Source: Deinococcus aquaticus (lineage in GTDB: Bacteria; Deinococcota; Deinococci; Deinococcales; Deinococcaceae). From it: a stretch of DNA of 64,000 nt. The notes beneath the pieces were generated by a model, which did no database searches, had not been told where the DNA came from, and was given only the letters and a program-made list of their open reading frames with translations. The stretch covers positions 186,001-250,000 of the forward strand of contig NZ_CP115165.1 in assembly GCF_028622095.1 (NCBI RefSeq). The letters run 5' to 3'. The translations under genes were made by a program, and so were the position numbers. The stretch's first letter is position 1; every line of letters starts with the position of its first letter. This document shows positions 1 through 8,079 of this stretch, piece by piece.

Positions 1-29
1 CCAGACTTCATTCACGGCCCGGCAGCCAT

Positions 30-440
<411 letters not shown>

Positions 441-585
441 GCCCCCACGCTACCGCCCCACGCGGTGGACCGGGCCAGAGGACCTGCCGGATTGAGATGC
501 CCGTCACGACGGTTAAACAAGCGGTGAGCGTCTCCCCCATCCGCCGCCCATCCCAGGCATGCCCCCCCGGCGTATAGTGACGGAC

Positions 586-939
586 ATGAAGCCTGTGGAA
601 CTCACGGACAGCAATTTTAACGACGAAATCGCCAGCGGCCTGACCCTGGTGGACTTCTGGGCCCCCTGGTGCGGACCCTGCCGGATCATCGCGCCGGTCA
701 TCGAGGAACTCGCCGGGCAGTACGAGGGCCGCGTGAAGATCGGTAAGGTCAACGTCGACGAGAACCCCGTCACGCAGGGCCAGTACCGCGTGATGAGCAT
801 CCCCACCCTGATCCTGTTCAAGGACGGCCAGCCCCTCGAGGGCGTCGTGGGCGCCCAGCCCAAACGCGCCTTCGAGACGCTGCTGGACAAGCACAGCGCC
901 CCGGCCGACAAGATCGACGCTGCCCAGCCCAGCGCCTGA
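586..939 (+). CDS. trxA: thioredoxin
   Basis: A 117-residue cytoplasmic thioredoxin, the general protein disulfide reductant recycled by thioredoxin reductase. The WCGPC redox motif is at about residues 30-34, preceded by VDFWAPW. The cis-proline loop (MSIPTLILFKDG) and the C-terminal GAQPKRAFETLL helix are present. The ATG at 586 is chosen over the in-frame ATG at 559 because it begins the canonical fold (KPVELTDSNF) and has TATAGT at 573-578, exactly 7 nt upstream, the spacing of a leaderless transcript. A strong hairpin follows the gene. Confidence 0.95.
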   Translation: MKPVELTDSNFNDEIASGLTLVDFWAPWCGPCRIIAPVIEELAGQYEGRVKIGKVNVDENPVTQGQYRVMSIPTLILFKDGQPLEGVVGAQPKRAFETLLDKHSAPADKIDAAQPSA

Positions 940-983
940 ACACCACCCGCCCACACTGAACCCTCAGTGCAACATTCAGTAAG

Positions 984-1019
984 AAGGGCCGCCCCGGTCA
1001 ACCCGGCAGGCGGCCCTTT
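984..1019. terminator. bidirectional terminator between trxA and the hydrolase
   Basis: Inverted repeat AAGGGCCGCC / GGCGGCCCTT with a 15-nt loop, followed by TTTC on the plus strand and preceded by GAA. It lies between the convergent ends of the thioredoxin gene and the alpha/beta hydrolase gene and can serve both. Confidence 0.8.
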
Positions 1020-1049
1020 CTGTTCTGTCGGCGCTGTTGGATCAAGCCC

Positions 1050-1616
1050 TCAGAAGCGCACGATGTCCGGCGGTGTCCAGGCGTGCAGCGCCTCGCCCAG
1101 CAGCACCTCGCCGTCCGGCCAGTCGCCGTGCCCGCTGGCGACGTTGATGTGCCCCGCCTCACCGGCCGAGATGAACGCCGCGCCCCAGGCGTCCGCGAAC
1201 GCCTCGGCCCGTTCGAAGCGGGCGAACGGGTCGTTCTCGCTGGCGACCACCAGCGCCGGGAACGGCAACTCCTGCATGGGCACCGGGGCCATCTGCGCCA
1301 CTGCCGGGTACTCGGCGAACGCCTGATCCGCGTCGGTCGGGCCGACCAGCAGCGCGCCCTTCACCCGCTCGTGCCCGCCCGTCAGGGCCGCCCAGTGCAC
1401 GACGTTCAGCACCCCGCACGAGTGCCCCACCAGCACCAGATCGCCCGGCGTCGCCTCGATCACTTCCTGAAGTCGCTGCGACCACGCCGCCGGGGTCGGG
1501 CTGTCCGGGTCGTCCTGCTGCACGCGCGCCGCGCCGAACTTCTCGGTCCACAGGGACTGCCAGTGCTCCGGGCCGCTGTCTCCCAGGCCCGGCACGATCA
1601 CGATGGTCGGTGTCAT
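1050..1616 (-). CDS. RBBP9/YdeN family alpha/beta hydrolase
   Basis: A 188-residue serine hydrolase of the RBBP9/YdeN group. Visible features are the IVIVPGLGDSGPEHWQ opening, the nucleophile elbow GHSCG (Ser at about residue 66), an acidic residue in SENDPF, and the catalytic His in GEAGHINVASGHGDWPDGE near the end. These are the family's catalytic triad positions; the substrate is unknown. TAGCCT (minus strand, 1623-1628) sits 6 nt before the ATG, indicating a leaderless mRNA. It is monocistronic. Confidence 0.9.
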   Translation of the reverse strand: MTPTIVIVPGLGDSGPEHWQSLWTEKFGAARVQQDDPDSPTPAAWSQRLQEVIEATPGDLVLVGHSCGVLNVVHWAALTGGHERVKGALLVGPTDADQAFAEYPAVAQMAPVPMQELPFPALVVASENDPFARFERAEAFADAWGAAFISAGEAGHINVASGHGDWPDGEVLLGEALHAWTPPDIVRF

Positions 1617-1690
1617 GGGCTCAGGCTAACGCCTGGGTGGATGAGTGGCTACAGGTTGATCGGCATCCAATACTTCGCTTACATGTTCAC

Positions 1691-2137
1691 TTAGGGCATC
1701 TCACAGGCAACCCGTAGGACGTTGGGATCTATTCCTCCCGCCACTGAGCGATTTGACGTAACTCGAGCACCTCCAGAATTACGAAGAGCTTGGGAAATGG
1801 CAGCCGTTGGCCTATATGAAGTACTCGTAAACATTCCTAATAAAGCAGAATCAGCAGAAATAATATAAGGCGCTGCCGTGGAATATTTATTGAACGGGCT
1901 ATATTGCCCATATTCACTACCATACTGTCCGTATTTATTAAACATACTGTGGGTGCCGTAAGGGCTACCATATCGGCTGTAGTCATTTGAGATGCTATTC
2001 GCACCATACGCGCCGTCGCAGGTTCCAAGGAAATTACCATCGGCGGCCACAATCATGGCGCCCCTAAGATTTCCAGCGATGGCAGACGAGCTGCCTGCTA
2101 GACAAAGCACACACAGAAATCCACGCCATTGGCTCAT
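1691..2137 (-). CDS. secreted Tyr/Gly/Ser-repeat protein, unknown function
   Basis: A 148-residue protein with an N-terminal signal peptide (residues 1-19, ending SSAIAG). Its core has short repeats of the form NSIS-N-YS-YGSPYG, HSMFNKYGQYGSEYG and SPFNKYS. This resembles a widespread family of small secreted bacterial proteins (DGNFLG then SIxNxYGxYGSxYS units) with no known function. The ATG at 2137 is chosen because GGAGGG lies 7 nt upstream; the longer frame would need TTG. Base composition is clearly lower in GC than its neighbours, suggesting horizontal origin. Confidence 0.7.
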   Translation of the reverse strand: MSQWRGFLCVLCLAGSSSAIAGNLRGAMIVAADGNFLGTCDGAYGANSISNDYSRYGSPYGTHSMFNKYGQYGSEYGQYSPFNKYSTAAPYIISADSALLGMFTSTSYRPTAAISQALRNSGGARVTSNRSVAGGIDPNVLRVACEMP

Positions 2138-2225
2138 ATCATCCCTCCATAGCAATTTAATTCACTGGGCTTGGCGCCATCTTACTCCTTATCTACAGAG
2201 AAACAAAAAGGTGATTTTGTGCATC

Positions 2226-2582
2226 TCACCCTTCGAGCAGTTCGACCTGCCTGCCGTCGGGGTCCTGCACGAAGGCCATGTCGCGTCCGCCGGGGCTGGG
2301 TTGCAGGTCGCGGGTGACGGTGACGCCGCTGGCGCGCAGGGTGGGCAGCAGGGCGCGCAGGCCGGTGACGTGCAGGGCGATGTGTTCGGCCCAGTGGGGG
2401 TGCGGGGCGGGGGTCTCCTCCGGGATCTGGAAGAACTGCAGGCGGCCCTCCCCGAGGCGCAGGACGGCGCGGCGGTAGCCTTCGGGGGTGGTGAGGTTCT
2501 TCTCGGTGACGCCGCCCAGTGTTTCGTAGAAGGCGACCGTGGCGTTCAGGTCGCGGGTGAGGAACGAGACGTGTTTCAGCAT
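2226..2582 (-). CDS. VOC family (glyoxalase/bleomycin resistance-like) protein
   Basis: A 118-residue single-unit vicinal oxygen chelate protein with the beta-alpha-beta-beta-beta pattern: MLKHVSFLTRDLNATVAFYETLGG opens the first half and MAFVQDPDGRQVELLEG closes the second. Candidate metal ligands are H4, the His of HIALHV and the C-terminal Glu. It could be a lyase, dioxygenase or binding protein; the substrate cannot be read. TACCCT (minus strand, 2589-2594) lies 6 nt before the ATG. It is divergent from the next gene, with only 25 bp between start codons. Confidence 0.85.
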   Translation of the reverse strand: MLKHVSFLTRDLNATVAFYETLGGVTEKNLTTPEGYRRAVLRLGEGRLQFFQIPEETPAPHPHWAEHIALHVTGLRALLPTLRASGVTVTRDLQPSPGGRDMAFVQDPDGRQVELLEG

Positions 2583-2588
2583 GGGGTC

Positions 2589-2600
2589 AGGGTATACGCT
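2589..2600. promoter_or_regulatory. back-to-back divergent -10 elements
   Basis: The minus-strand -10 TACCCT (2589-2594) directly abuts the plus-strand -10 TACGCT (2595-2600). Each is 6-7 nt from its own start codon (2582 and 2608). Each polymerase footprint would cover the other promoter and start codon, so the two leaderless genes should compete for initiation. Confidence 0.6.
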
Positions 2601-2607
2601 GAGGGCC

Positions 2608-3288
2608 GTGACGGATGAAGCTGCGCTGGTGGGGGCCGGGCCGCCGTGGACGCTGCGGGGGGCCGGGCTGGTCGCAGTGTTCGGCGCCCGGGGCGTGCTG
2701 ATGCTGGTGCGGTACGCGTCCTCTCCGGTGGGGCCATATGACGAGCTGTTGTGGGCCGAGGTGCGTGGCAGTCCGGTGGGGCTGCGCCCGCAGGTGACGC
2801 GGATCGTGGTGAGTACGGAGGCCAGCGTGGTGTGGGGCCGCCGGAACTGGGGCATTCCGAAGGAACTCGCGGCGTTCCAGTGGTCGGGTGCCGGGCTGGT
2901 TGGCGGGCCGGACGGTTGGGGTGGCGAGGGTGGGCAGGTGCGGGTCATGGGGGCCGGGGGCGAGGTGCTGGCGCACCTGGGATTCCGGGCGGGCGGGCCG
3001 CGCGTGCCGGTGTGGACGGGGGTGGTGCCGGGGGCGTGGCGGACGCTGGCGCAGCCGGACCTGACGCCGGACGCGGACGCCGCAGGCCCGCGCGGGACGT
3101 TGCTGCCCACCGTGCTGACCACCGTGCAGGCGCGCGGGCAGGTGCAGGCGGCCCGCCTGAGCGTGGTGCAGGGCGCGTTTCATCCGGCCCTGATGGATTC
3201 GCAGCCGTTGCTGACGCTGGCGGCGCCGGAATTCCGGATGGTGTTTCCGGTGCCGCGCGTGGTCCGGGCGGACGGGCGGCCTGCCTGA
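2608..3288 (+). CDS. acetoacetate decarboxylase-like protein
   Basis: A 226-residue protein with the acetoacetate decarboxylase family core: YASSPVGPYDELLWAEV at about residues 36-52, then RIVVSTEASVVWGRRNWGIPKELAAF. The Lys of IPKELA is the candidate Schiff-base residue by family analogy. Many ADC-like proteins are not acetoacetate decarboxylases, so the substrate is open. The GTG start has TACGCT 7 nt upstream. It is divergently paired with the VOC gene. Confidence 0.75.
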   Translation: MTDEAALVGAGPPWTLRGAGLVAVFGARGVLMLVRYASSPVGPYDELLWAEVRGSPVGLRPQVTRIVVSTEASVVWGRRNWGIPKELAAFQWSGAGLVGGPDGWGGEGGQVRVMGAGGEVLAHLGFRAGGPRVPVWTGVVPGAWRTLAQPDLTPDADAAGPRGTLLPTVLTTVQARGQVQAARLSVVQGAFHPALMDSQPLLTLAAPEFRMVFPVPRVVRADGRPA

Positions 3289-3339
3289 CCGGTCGTTCGG
3301 GGTCATCCCTCCCCGGCCGGTGGTGACATAGTGCCGGTC

Positions 3340-4377
3340 ATGGAATACCGCAAGTTGCAGGGCACCGACCTGACCGTCAGCGCGGTCGGGTTTGGCGTGT
3401 GGACGGTCGGCACGACCTGGTGGGGCGTCAAGGACGAGGAGATGGGCAAGGGCCTGCTGCGCCGGGCGTTTGATCTGGGCGTCACGTTCTTCGATAACGC
3501 GGACACGTACGCGTCGGGCCGCGCCGAGGAGCTTCAGCGTGAGGCGCTGGGCGGCGTGCGCGATCAGATCGTGATCGGCACGAAGTTCGGGTACGACATC
3601 TACAACCACCCGGACCGTCCGGGACAGCAGGAGCGTCCGCACGACTGGACGCCCGCGTACCTGCGAAAGGCGCTGGAAGGCAGCCTGAAACGCCTGGGCA
3701 CCGATTACATCGACTACTACCAGTTGCACAACCCGCGCATGGACGCCGTGCTGAACGACGACCTGTGGGCCGAACTGGACCGCGCGAAGTCCGAGGGTCT
3801 GATCCGCGCGTACGGCACGGCGCTGGGGCCGGCGCTGAACGAACGGCAGATCGAGGAAGGGATTGCCAGCGTCCGGGACCGCCGCGCGCCCACGCAGATC
3901 ATCTACAACCTCCTCGAGCAGATGCTGGGTGAGGCGATCCTCCCGGCGGGCGAGGCGGCGGGTGTGGGCGTGATGGCCCGCGTACCGCACGCCTCCGGGC
4001 TGCTGGAGGGGTACATGACGCTGGACACCGAGTTCGAGCCCGGTGACCACCGCAACTGGCGTATGACCACCAACGCCCGGCGCAAGGCCTGGATGGAGGA
4101 CGGCCTGAAGAAGGTCGAGCAGCTTCAGGCGCAGTTCGTGGAGGGTCAGGGCCGCACGGTCGGGCAGCTGGCGATTCAGTTCGCGTTGCGTTCCCCGGTC
4201 ATGGCGAGCGTCCTGCCGAACATCTACTCGGCGCAGAACCTCGAGGAATACGCCGCGACCTTCGACGCCGCGCCCCTGACCGACGAGGAATTCGGCGCGA
4301 TTCAGGCGCTGTACCGGGAGAACTTCGGCCTGACGCACGACCTGCGCGGCGAGGTTGTCGCGGGAGGCGCCAAGTGA
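3340..4377 (+). CDS. aldo/keto reductase
   Basis: A 345-residue NAD(P)H-dependent reductase of the aldo/keto reductase superfamily (TIM barrel). The tetrad is readable: Asp and Tyr in [15 protein letters not shown], Lys in VIGTKFG, His in YYQLHNPR. The C-terminal part carries [26 protein letters not shown], the cofactor-binding end of the barrel. The ATG at 3340 has CATAGT 7 nt upstream. Its last codon overlaps hemQ by 4 nt (GTGA), so the two are translated as a coupled pair; the reason for the pairing is not evident. Confidence 0.93.
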   Translation: MEYRKLQGTDLTVSAVGFGVWTVGTTWWGVKDEEMGKGLLRRAFDLGVTFFDNADTYASGRAEELQREALGGVRDQIVIGTKFGYDIYNHPDRPGQQERPHDWTPAYLRKALEGSLKRLGTDYIDYYQLHNPRMDAVLNDDLWAELDRAKSEGLIRAYGTALGPALNERQIEEGIASVRDRRAPTQIIYNLLEQMLGEAILPAGEAAGVGVMARVPHASGLLEGYMTLDTEFEPGDHRNWRMTTNARRKAWMEDGLKKVEQLQAQFVEGQGRTVGQLAIQFALRSPVMASVLPNIYSAQNLEEYAATFDAAPLTDEEFGAIQALYRENFGLTHDLRGEVVAGGAK

Positions 4378-5213
4378 GCGGCCGTCCTGACAGCACCCGC
4401 CCCGAGGGTGCGATGCCCGCCGAGACGGGAGCGCCCGCACCCGCCGCGCGTCCGGGTCGCCCGAAGATGATGGTGGACCTCGACCCGAGCGGTCAGGTGA
4501 CGGGCCGCGAGGCCGACCGCGCCAACCGGCAGTTCCTGAACTACGCGTTCTTCAAGCTGGACCCCGCCTTCCGGCGACTGCCGCAGGCGGAACGCGACGA
4601 ACTGAAGGCCGAGTTCCTCGCTGCCGCGAACGGTTGGGCCGCCGACGCTCCGGCCGAGAAGGGCCTGATCCTGCGCCCGTACTCGCTGGTGGGCGTGCGC
4701 GGCGACGTGGACTTCATGCTGTGGCGCATCGCGTTCGACGTGCGCGACTTCCAGGAATCCCAGGCCCGCCTGAACCGCACGCGCCTGATGGGGTACCTGA
4801 CGCAGCCGTTCAACTTCATCAGCATGAACAAACGCAGCCAGTACGTGAACCGCGTGGAGGGCAGCGGGCACGGCCTGGAAATCCTGCCCGGCCAGGGTCA
4901 GTATCTGTTCATCTACCCGTTCGTGAAAACGCGCGCGTGGTACGACCTGACACCGCACTCCCGCCAGGGCATGATGGACGAGCACATCAACGCCAGCGTG
5001 CCGTTCAAGGGCGTGCGCATCAACACCAGTTACTCGTACGGCATCGACGATCAGGAGTTCGTGGTGAGCTTCGACAGCGATTACCCGCAGGAGTTCGTGG
5101 ATCTCGTGCACCGCCTGCGCTACACCGAGGCGAGCATGTTCACGTTGCAGGACACCCCGATGTTCACCTGCGTGAAGAAGGACCTCGCGGGCGTGCTGGA
5201 CGACCTGGGCTGA
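4374..5213 (+). CDS. hemQ: coproheme decarboxylase, chlorite dismutase family
   Basis: A 279-residue member of the chlorite dismutase-like family, matching HemQ, which decarboxylates coproheme to heme b in the coproporphyrin-dependent pathway of Gram-positive and related bacteria. Residues 1-31 are a Pro/Ala-rich extension; the fold starts at MMVDLDPSG. The active-site stretch [10 protein letters not shown] (Y181, K185) and the presumed heme ligand in GMMDEH (H204) are visible, as is [18 protein letters not shown]. The GTG start overlaps the reductase stop. It probably depends on the promoter upstream of the aldo/keto reductase. Confidence 0.92.
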   Translation: MSGRPDSTRPEGAMPAETGAPAPAARPGRPKMMVDLDPSGQVTGREADRANRQFLNYAFFKLDPAFRRLPQAERDELKAEFLAAANGWAADAPAEKGLILRPYSLVGVRGDVDFMLWRIAFDVRDFQESQARLNRTRLMGYLTQPFNFISMNKRSQYVNRVEGSGHGLEILPGQGQYLFIYPFVKTRAWYDLTPHSRQGMMDEHINASVPFKGVRINTSYSYGIDDQEFVVSFDSDYPQEFVDLVHRLRYTEASMFTLQDTPMFTCVKKDLAGVLDDLG

Positions 5214-5226
5214 GCGGACCCAGGTG

Positions 5227-5258
5227 GGAGGCGGCGGTCCGCGTGGGCCGTCGCCTCC
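5227..5258. terminator. hairpin after hemQ
   Basis: GGAGGCGGCGG / CCGTCGCCTCC, an 11-bp stem with one G-T wobble and a 10-nt loop, between convergent hemQ and the acetyltransferase gene. The T tract is weak (TGTTTAC). Confidence 0.55.
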
Positions 5259-5266
5259 TCCGCTGT

Positions 5267-5776
5267 TTACAGGCGCTTGTAGTAGATGAGCGTGCCGTTC
5301 AGGCGGCCGTCCGGTGTCAGCGCGAAGTCCGGGATCTCACCGACCAGGGTGTAGCCAGCAGTCTCGTAGAGTTTCCTGGCGCCGCCGTCCACGGAGGTGT
5401 CGAGCGTCAGCAGGGTGCGCCCCCGGCGGGCGGCCTCGGCCTCGGCGGTCCTCAGGAGGCGGGTGGCGACGCCCTGGCCGCGCCACGCCGTGCGGGTCAT
5501 CATCTTGGCGATCTCGGCGCGGTGCGGCTGGTTGGGCGGGAAGTCCAGCAGCAGCGTGACGGTGCCGATCAGCTCGGGGCCGTGCCACGCGCCGTACAGC
5601 ACGCGCCCGCCAGCGTCGGCGGCGGTCAGGGAGGCCTGCCAGAACGCGTGGGCCTGTTCCTCCGGCAGGGGGTGCATGAAGCTGACGGACCCTCCGGCGG
5701 CGACGGTCTCGATCAGGAGTTCACCCAGCTGGGGCAGGGCGGCGTGGGTCAGCGGCGTGATCTGGAGGTCGGTCAT
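5267..5776 (-). CDS. GNAT family N-acetyltransferase
   Basis: A 169-residue acetyl-CoA-dependent acetyltransferase. The acetyl-CoA pyrophosphate loop is in motif A: MMTRTAWRGQGVATRLL (R-G-Q-G-V-A), followed by LLTLDTSVDGGARKLYETAGYTLVGEIPDF, the usual motif B. The acceptor is unknown. The ATG at 5776 is chosen because it begins the fold and lies only 4 nt after the stop of the upstream regulator gene, with GGAG in the overlap region. It is therefore the second gene of a regulator-acetyltransferase operon. Confidence 0.9.
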   Translation of the reverse strand: MTDLQITPLTHAALPQLGELLIETVAAGGSVSFMHPLPEEQAHAFWQASLTAADAGGRVLYGAWHGPELIGTVTLLLDFPPNQPHRAEIAKMMTRTAWRGQGVATRLLRTAEAEAARRGRTLLTLDTSVDGGARKLYETAGYTLVGEIPDFALTPDGRLNGTLIYYKRL

Positions 5777-5780
5777 AGGG

Positions 5781-6347
5781 TCAGCTCCGGGCGAGGGCGA
5801 CGAGGTACGTGCAGGGGTGGGCAGTCTCGTTGGCGATGACCACGTCGGCGGGCGGGCCGAAGCCCAGGCTGTCCCCGGCATGCAGGTGGTGGGTTTCACT
5901 GCCCTCGGTAACCGTGAGCTGGCCTGAACGCACCTGGATCACCTGCCGGATCAGGGCGTACGAGGAGGCAGGCAGCGCGGCCTGCCCACCGGGAGGCATG
6001 GTGACCTGCACGAGTTCGACCGGGTGGTCGGGGCGCATGAACACCTGCGTGCGGGTGTAGCCGGTGGCCGGGTCGCGCCACACGGGCTGGTCGGCGGCGC
6101 GGGTCAGGCGGCTGGCGGCGGCCTCGGCGCGGACGAGCAGACCGGCGAGCGTGAGGTCGAAGGCCCCGGCGAGGCGCACGAGCAGCGCTGCCGTGGGGCT
6201 CATCTCGCCGCGTTCGATGCGGCTGATGCTGGCCCTGGCCACGCCGGAGCGCGCGGCGAGGTCGGCCAGGGACCAGCCGCGCGCCTCGCGTTCTAGGCGC
6301 AGTCGATGGGCGATGGCGTCCGTCGTTTCGTCGCGCGTAGTAGACAC
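5781..6347 (-). CDS. XRE-family regulator with C-terminal cupin domain
   Basis: A 188-residue transcription regulator. A helix-turn-helix of the XRE/Cro type spans residues 11-66 (LRLEREARGWSLADLAARSG / ARASISRIERG). A cupin sensor domain spans about 100-185 (VELVQVTMPPGG ... HLHAGDSLGFGPPADVVIAN). Such proteins often sense small amines or amino acids. The GTG start has TATAGT (minus strand, 6354-6359) 6 nt upstream. A 7-bp inverted repeat covers the -10 and start codon, which fits autoregulation. The acetyltransferase downstream is the likely target enzyme. Confidence 0.9.
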   Translation of the reverse strand: MSTTRDETTDAIAHRLRLEREARGWSLADLAARSGVARASISRIERGEMSPTAALLVRLAGAFDLTLAGLLVRAEAAASRLTRAADQPVWRDPATGYTRTQVFMRPDHPVELVQVTMPPGGQAALPASSYALIRQVIQVRSGQLTVTEGSETHHLHAGDSLGFGPPADVVIANETAHPCTYLVALARS

Positions 6348-6357
6348 TCATCTACTA
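6338..6357. promoter_or_regulatory. inverted repeat over the XRE-cupin start, probable operator
   Basis: TAGTAGA-6 nt-TCTACTA, perfect 7-bp arms that cover the GTG start codon and part of the -10 box of the XRE-cupin gene. Position and symmetry suggest an autoregulatory operator. Confidence 0.5.
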
Positions 6358-6385
6358 TACGCGACAACAGGGAGGAAGAAGGCGG

Positions 6386-7054
6386 TTACAGGTCCACGCC
6401 GTCCAGGCTGGCGACACCGTTCTTCAGGGCGTACAGCGCCGCCTGGGTGCGACTGTCCAGGCCCAGTTTGCCCAGCAGGCGCGAGACGTGGGTTTTCACG
6501 GTGGCCTCGCTGACGTTCTGGTCGGCGGCGATGTCCTTGTTGCTGTAGCCGTGCGCGATCAGTTGCAGGACGATGGTTTCCTTGGGCGTGAGGCTCTCGC
6601 GCATCTCGCCGCCCCGGAAGTCCCGCACGAGGCGGCGGGCCGCTTCCGGGTGCAGGCGCACCTCGCCGCGCGCGGCGGCGTGAATGGCGTCGGCCAGGGT
6701 GTCACTACTGGCGTCCTTGAGCATGTAACTGATCGCGCCGGCCTCGATGGCGCCGTTCACCTTGTGTTCCTCCAGGGTGCTGGTCAGGGCGATGATCTCG
6801 GTATCCGGGTGCGCGCGTTTCAGGGCTCGGGTGGCAGTAATGCCGTCCATGACGGGCATCATCAGATCCATGATGACCACGTCCGGGTGCAGCGCGGCGA
6901 CCTGAGCAAGGGCTTCCTCGCCGTTGGCGGCCTCGCCGATCACGTCGATCAGGGGATCGAGACCCAGGAACAGGCGCAGGCCCTGGCGGACGACAGCGTG
7001 GTCGTCGACCAGCAGGACGCGCACGGAAGGTTCAGTGGGAGTGGGGTGGGTCAT
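6386..7054 (-). CDS. NarL/FixJ-type response regulator
   Basis: A 222-residue two-component response regulator. The receiver domain is residues 10-130, with the acidic pair in LLVDDH, the phosphorylated Asp in VVIMDLMMPVMDG, Thr in ALTST and Lys in MLKDA. A LuxR-type HTH follows (LTPKETIVLQLIAHGYSNKDIAADQNVSEATVKTHVSRLLGKLG in outline). The start overlaps the DUF4097 gene by 4 nt (ATGA). It is the last gene of a kinase-DUF4097-regulator operon, so its partner is the kinase at 8076-9836. Confidence 0.95.
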   Translation of the reverse strand: MTHPTPTEPSVRVLLVDDHAVVRQGLRLFLGLDPLIDVIGEAANGEEALAQVAALHPDVVIMDLMMPVMDGITATRALKRAHPDTEIIALTSTLEEHKVNGAIEAGAISYMLKDASSDTLADAIHAAARGEVRLHPEAARRLVRDFRGGEMRESLTPKETIVLQLIAHGYSNKDIAADQNVSEATVKTHVSRLLGKLGLDSRTQAALYALKNGVASLDGVDL

Positions 7055-8079
7055 GGGGTGTCCTCCAGGGGGGTCAGGGTGAAGTTGGCGCGGGGGGCGT
7101 CCACGAACACGTCGAGGTCCGGGGCGAGGGGAGCGGGCGCGCCGCGCGGCCAGGAGAGGGTGTCACGGTCCGTGAAGCGCACGCGGACCTTCAGGGCGGG
7201 CGGCAGGCGCAGGGTCACGTCGCCGCTCTGCGTGCGGATGTCGAGGTTCCCGCGCGTGAGGGGCGTGGCGGTCACGGTGAGGTTGCCGCTGTCGGTGGTC
7301 AGGGTGGCGCGGCCCGTGACGGTGGGCAGCGTGAGGCGCACGTCGCCGCTCTCGGTACCCACGCCCAGCGTCTGGGTGCGCATGGCGCTCAGGTCGAGCG
7401 TCTGGTCGCCGCTGGCGGTGTTCACGCGCAGGGCGTCGGGGGCCGAGCCGGTCGCGGCGCGGACGGTGACCTCGCCGCTGCGGGTCACGACGCTGAGCGC
7501 CCCGGCAGGCCGGGCGGGCAGGTCGAGCGTCTGGTCGCCGCTGTCGCTGCGGAACGTCAGGGTGCGCAGGCGCAGCGGACCCAGGTCGGCGGTGACGTTC
7601 CCGCTGGTGGTGTCGCCCGCCAGGGTCAGCGGCAGGTCCCGCGTGAGGCGCAGGTCGGCCGTGTGCTGCACCTGTTCCGGGCCGGCCACGATCACGCCCC
7701 CCCGGTCCAGCGACTGAACGCGCAGGGACAGCGCGGCGTTCAGGGCGCGGCCCTGGCGGGTCACGTCGGCCTGCACGGGGTTGCGGGCGCGGTGGTGAAC
7801 GAGGCCCTGCACAGCCAGGGGACTGCCCGCCGGCAGAGCCCCCAGCGTGAGGTCCACCCGGTCGCCGCTGAAGCTCAGGCCGGCCGTGCGGGCCAGGTCC
7901 AGGGGCAGCGGGCCGTCCAGGGGCACGCTGACGGGCGTGTCCAGCACGCTCATGCCGGGCGTGGGCTGCAGCGTGACGTTCTGCCACGCCAGCAGCGCGC
8001 CCCCGCCGGCCAGCAGCAGCCCGGCCGCCATGCGCGTCAGCACCGGCATCAGGGACCGCGAGGGCGGAACGGTGGTCAC
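7051..8079 (-). CDS. DUF4097 beta-repeat protein, membrane-anchored
   Basis: A 342-residue protein with one N-terminal transmembrane segment (about residues 13-32, MAAGLLLAGGGALLAW) and an extracytoplasmic right-handed beta-repeat of the DUF4097 type. The repeats recur as SGDQTLDL, SGEVTVRA, SGDVRLTL, SGNLTVTA and SGDVTLRL. DUF4097 proteins are often encoded beside two-component systems, as with LiaG in Bacillus. It overlaps the kinase and regulator genes by 4 nt on both sides (ATGA), implying fixed stoichiometry. A role as envelope-stress sensor or target of this system is inference. Confidence 0.85.
   Translation of the reverse strand: MTTVPPSRSLMPVLTRMAAGLLLAGGGALLAWQNVTLQPTPGMSVLDTPVSVPLDGPLPLDLARTAGLSFSGDRVDLTLGALPAGSPLAVQGLVHHRARNPVQADVTRQGRALNAALSLRVQSLDRGGVIVAGPEQVQHTADLRLTRDLPLTLAGDTTSGNVTADLGPLRLRTLTFRSDSGDQTLDLPARPAGALSVVTRSGEVTVRAATGSAPDALRVNTASGDQTLDLSAMRTQTLGVGTESGDVRLTLPTVTGRATLTTDSGNLTVTATPLTRGNLDIRTQSGDVTLRLPPALKVRVRFTDRDTLSWPRGAPAPLAPDLDVFVDAPRANFTLTPLEDTP

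Noticed and set aside
2587..4440. Long minus-strand frame opposite the decarboxylase-like and aldo/keto reductase genes
   Set aside because: Arg/His/Pro-rich shadow of well-recognised plus-strand genes.
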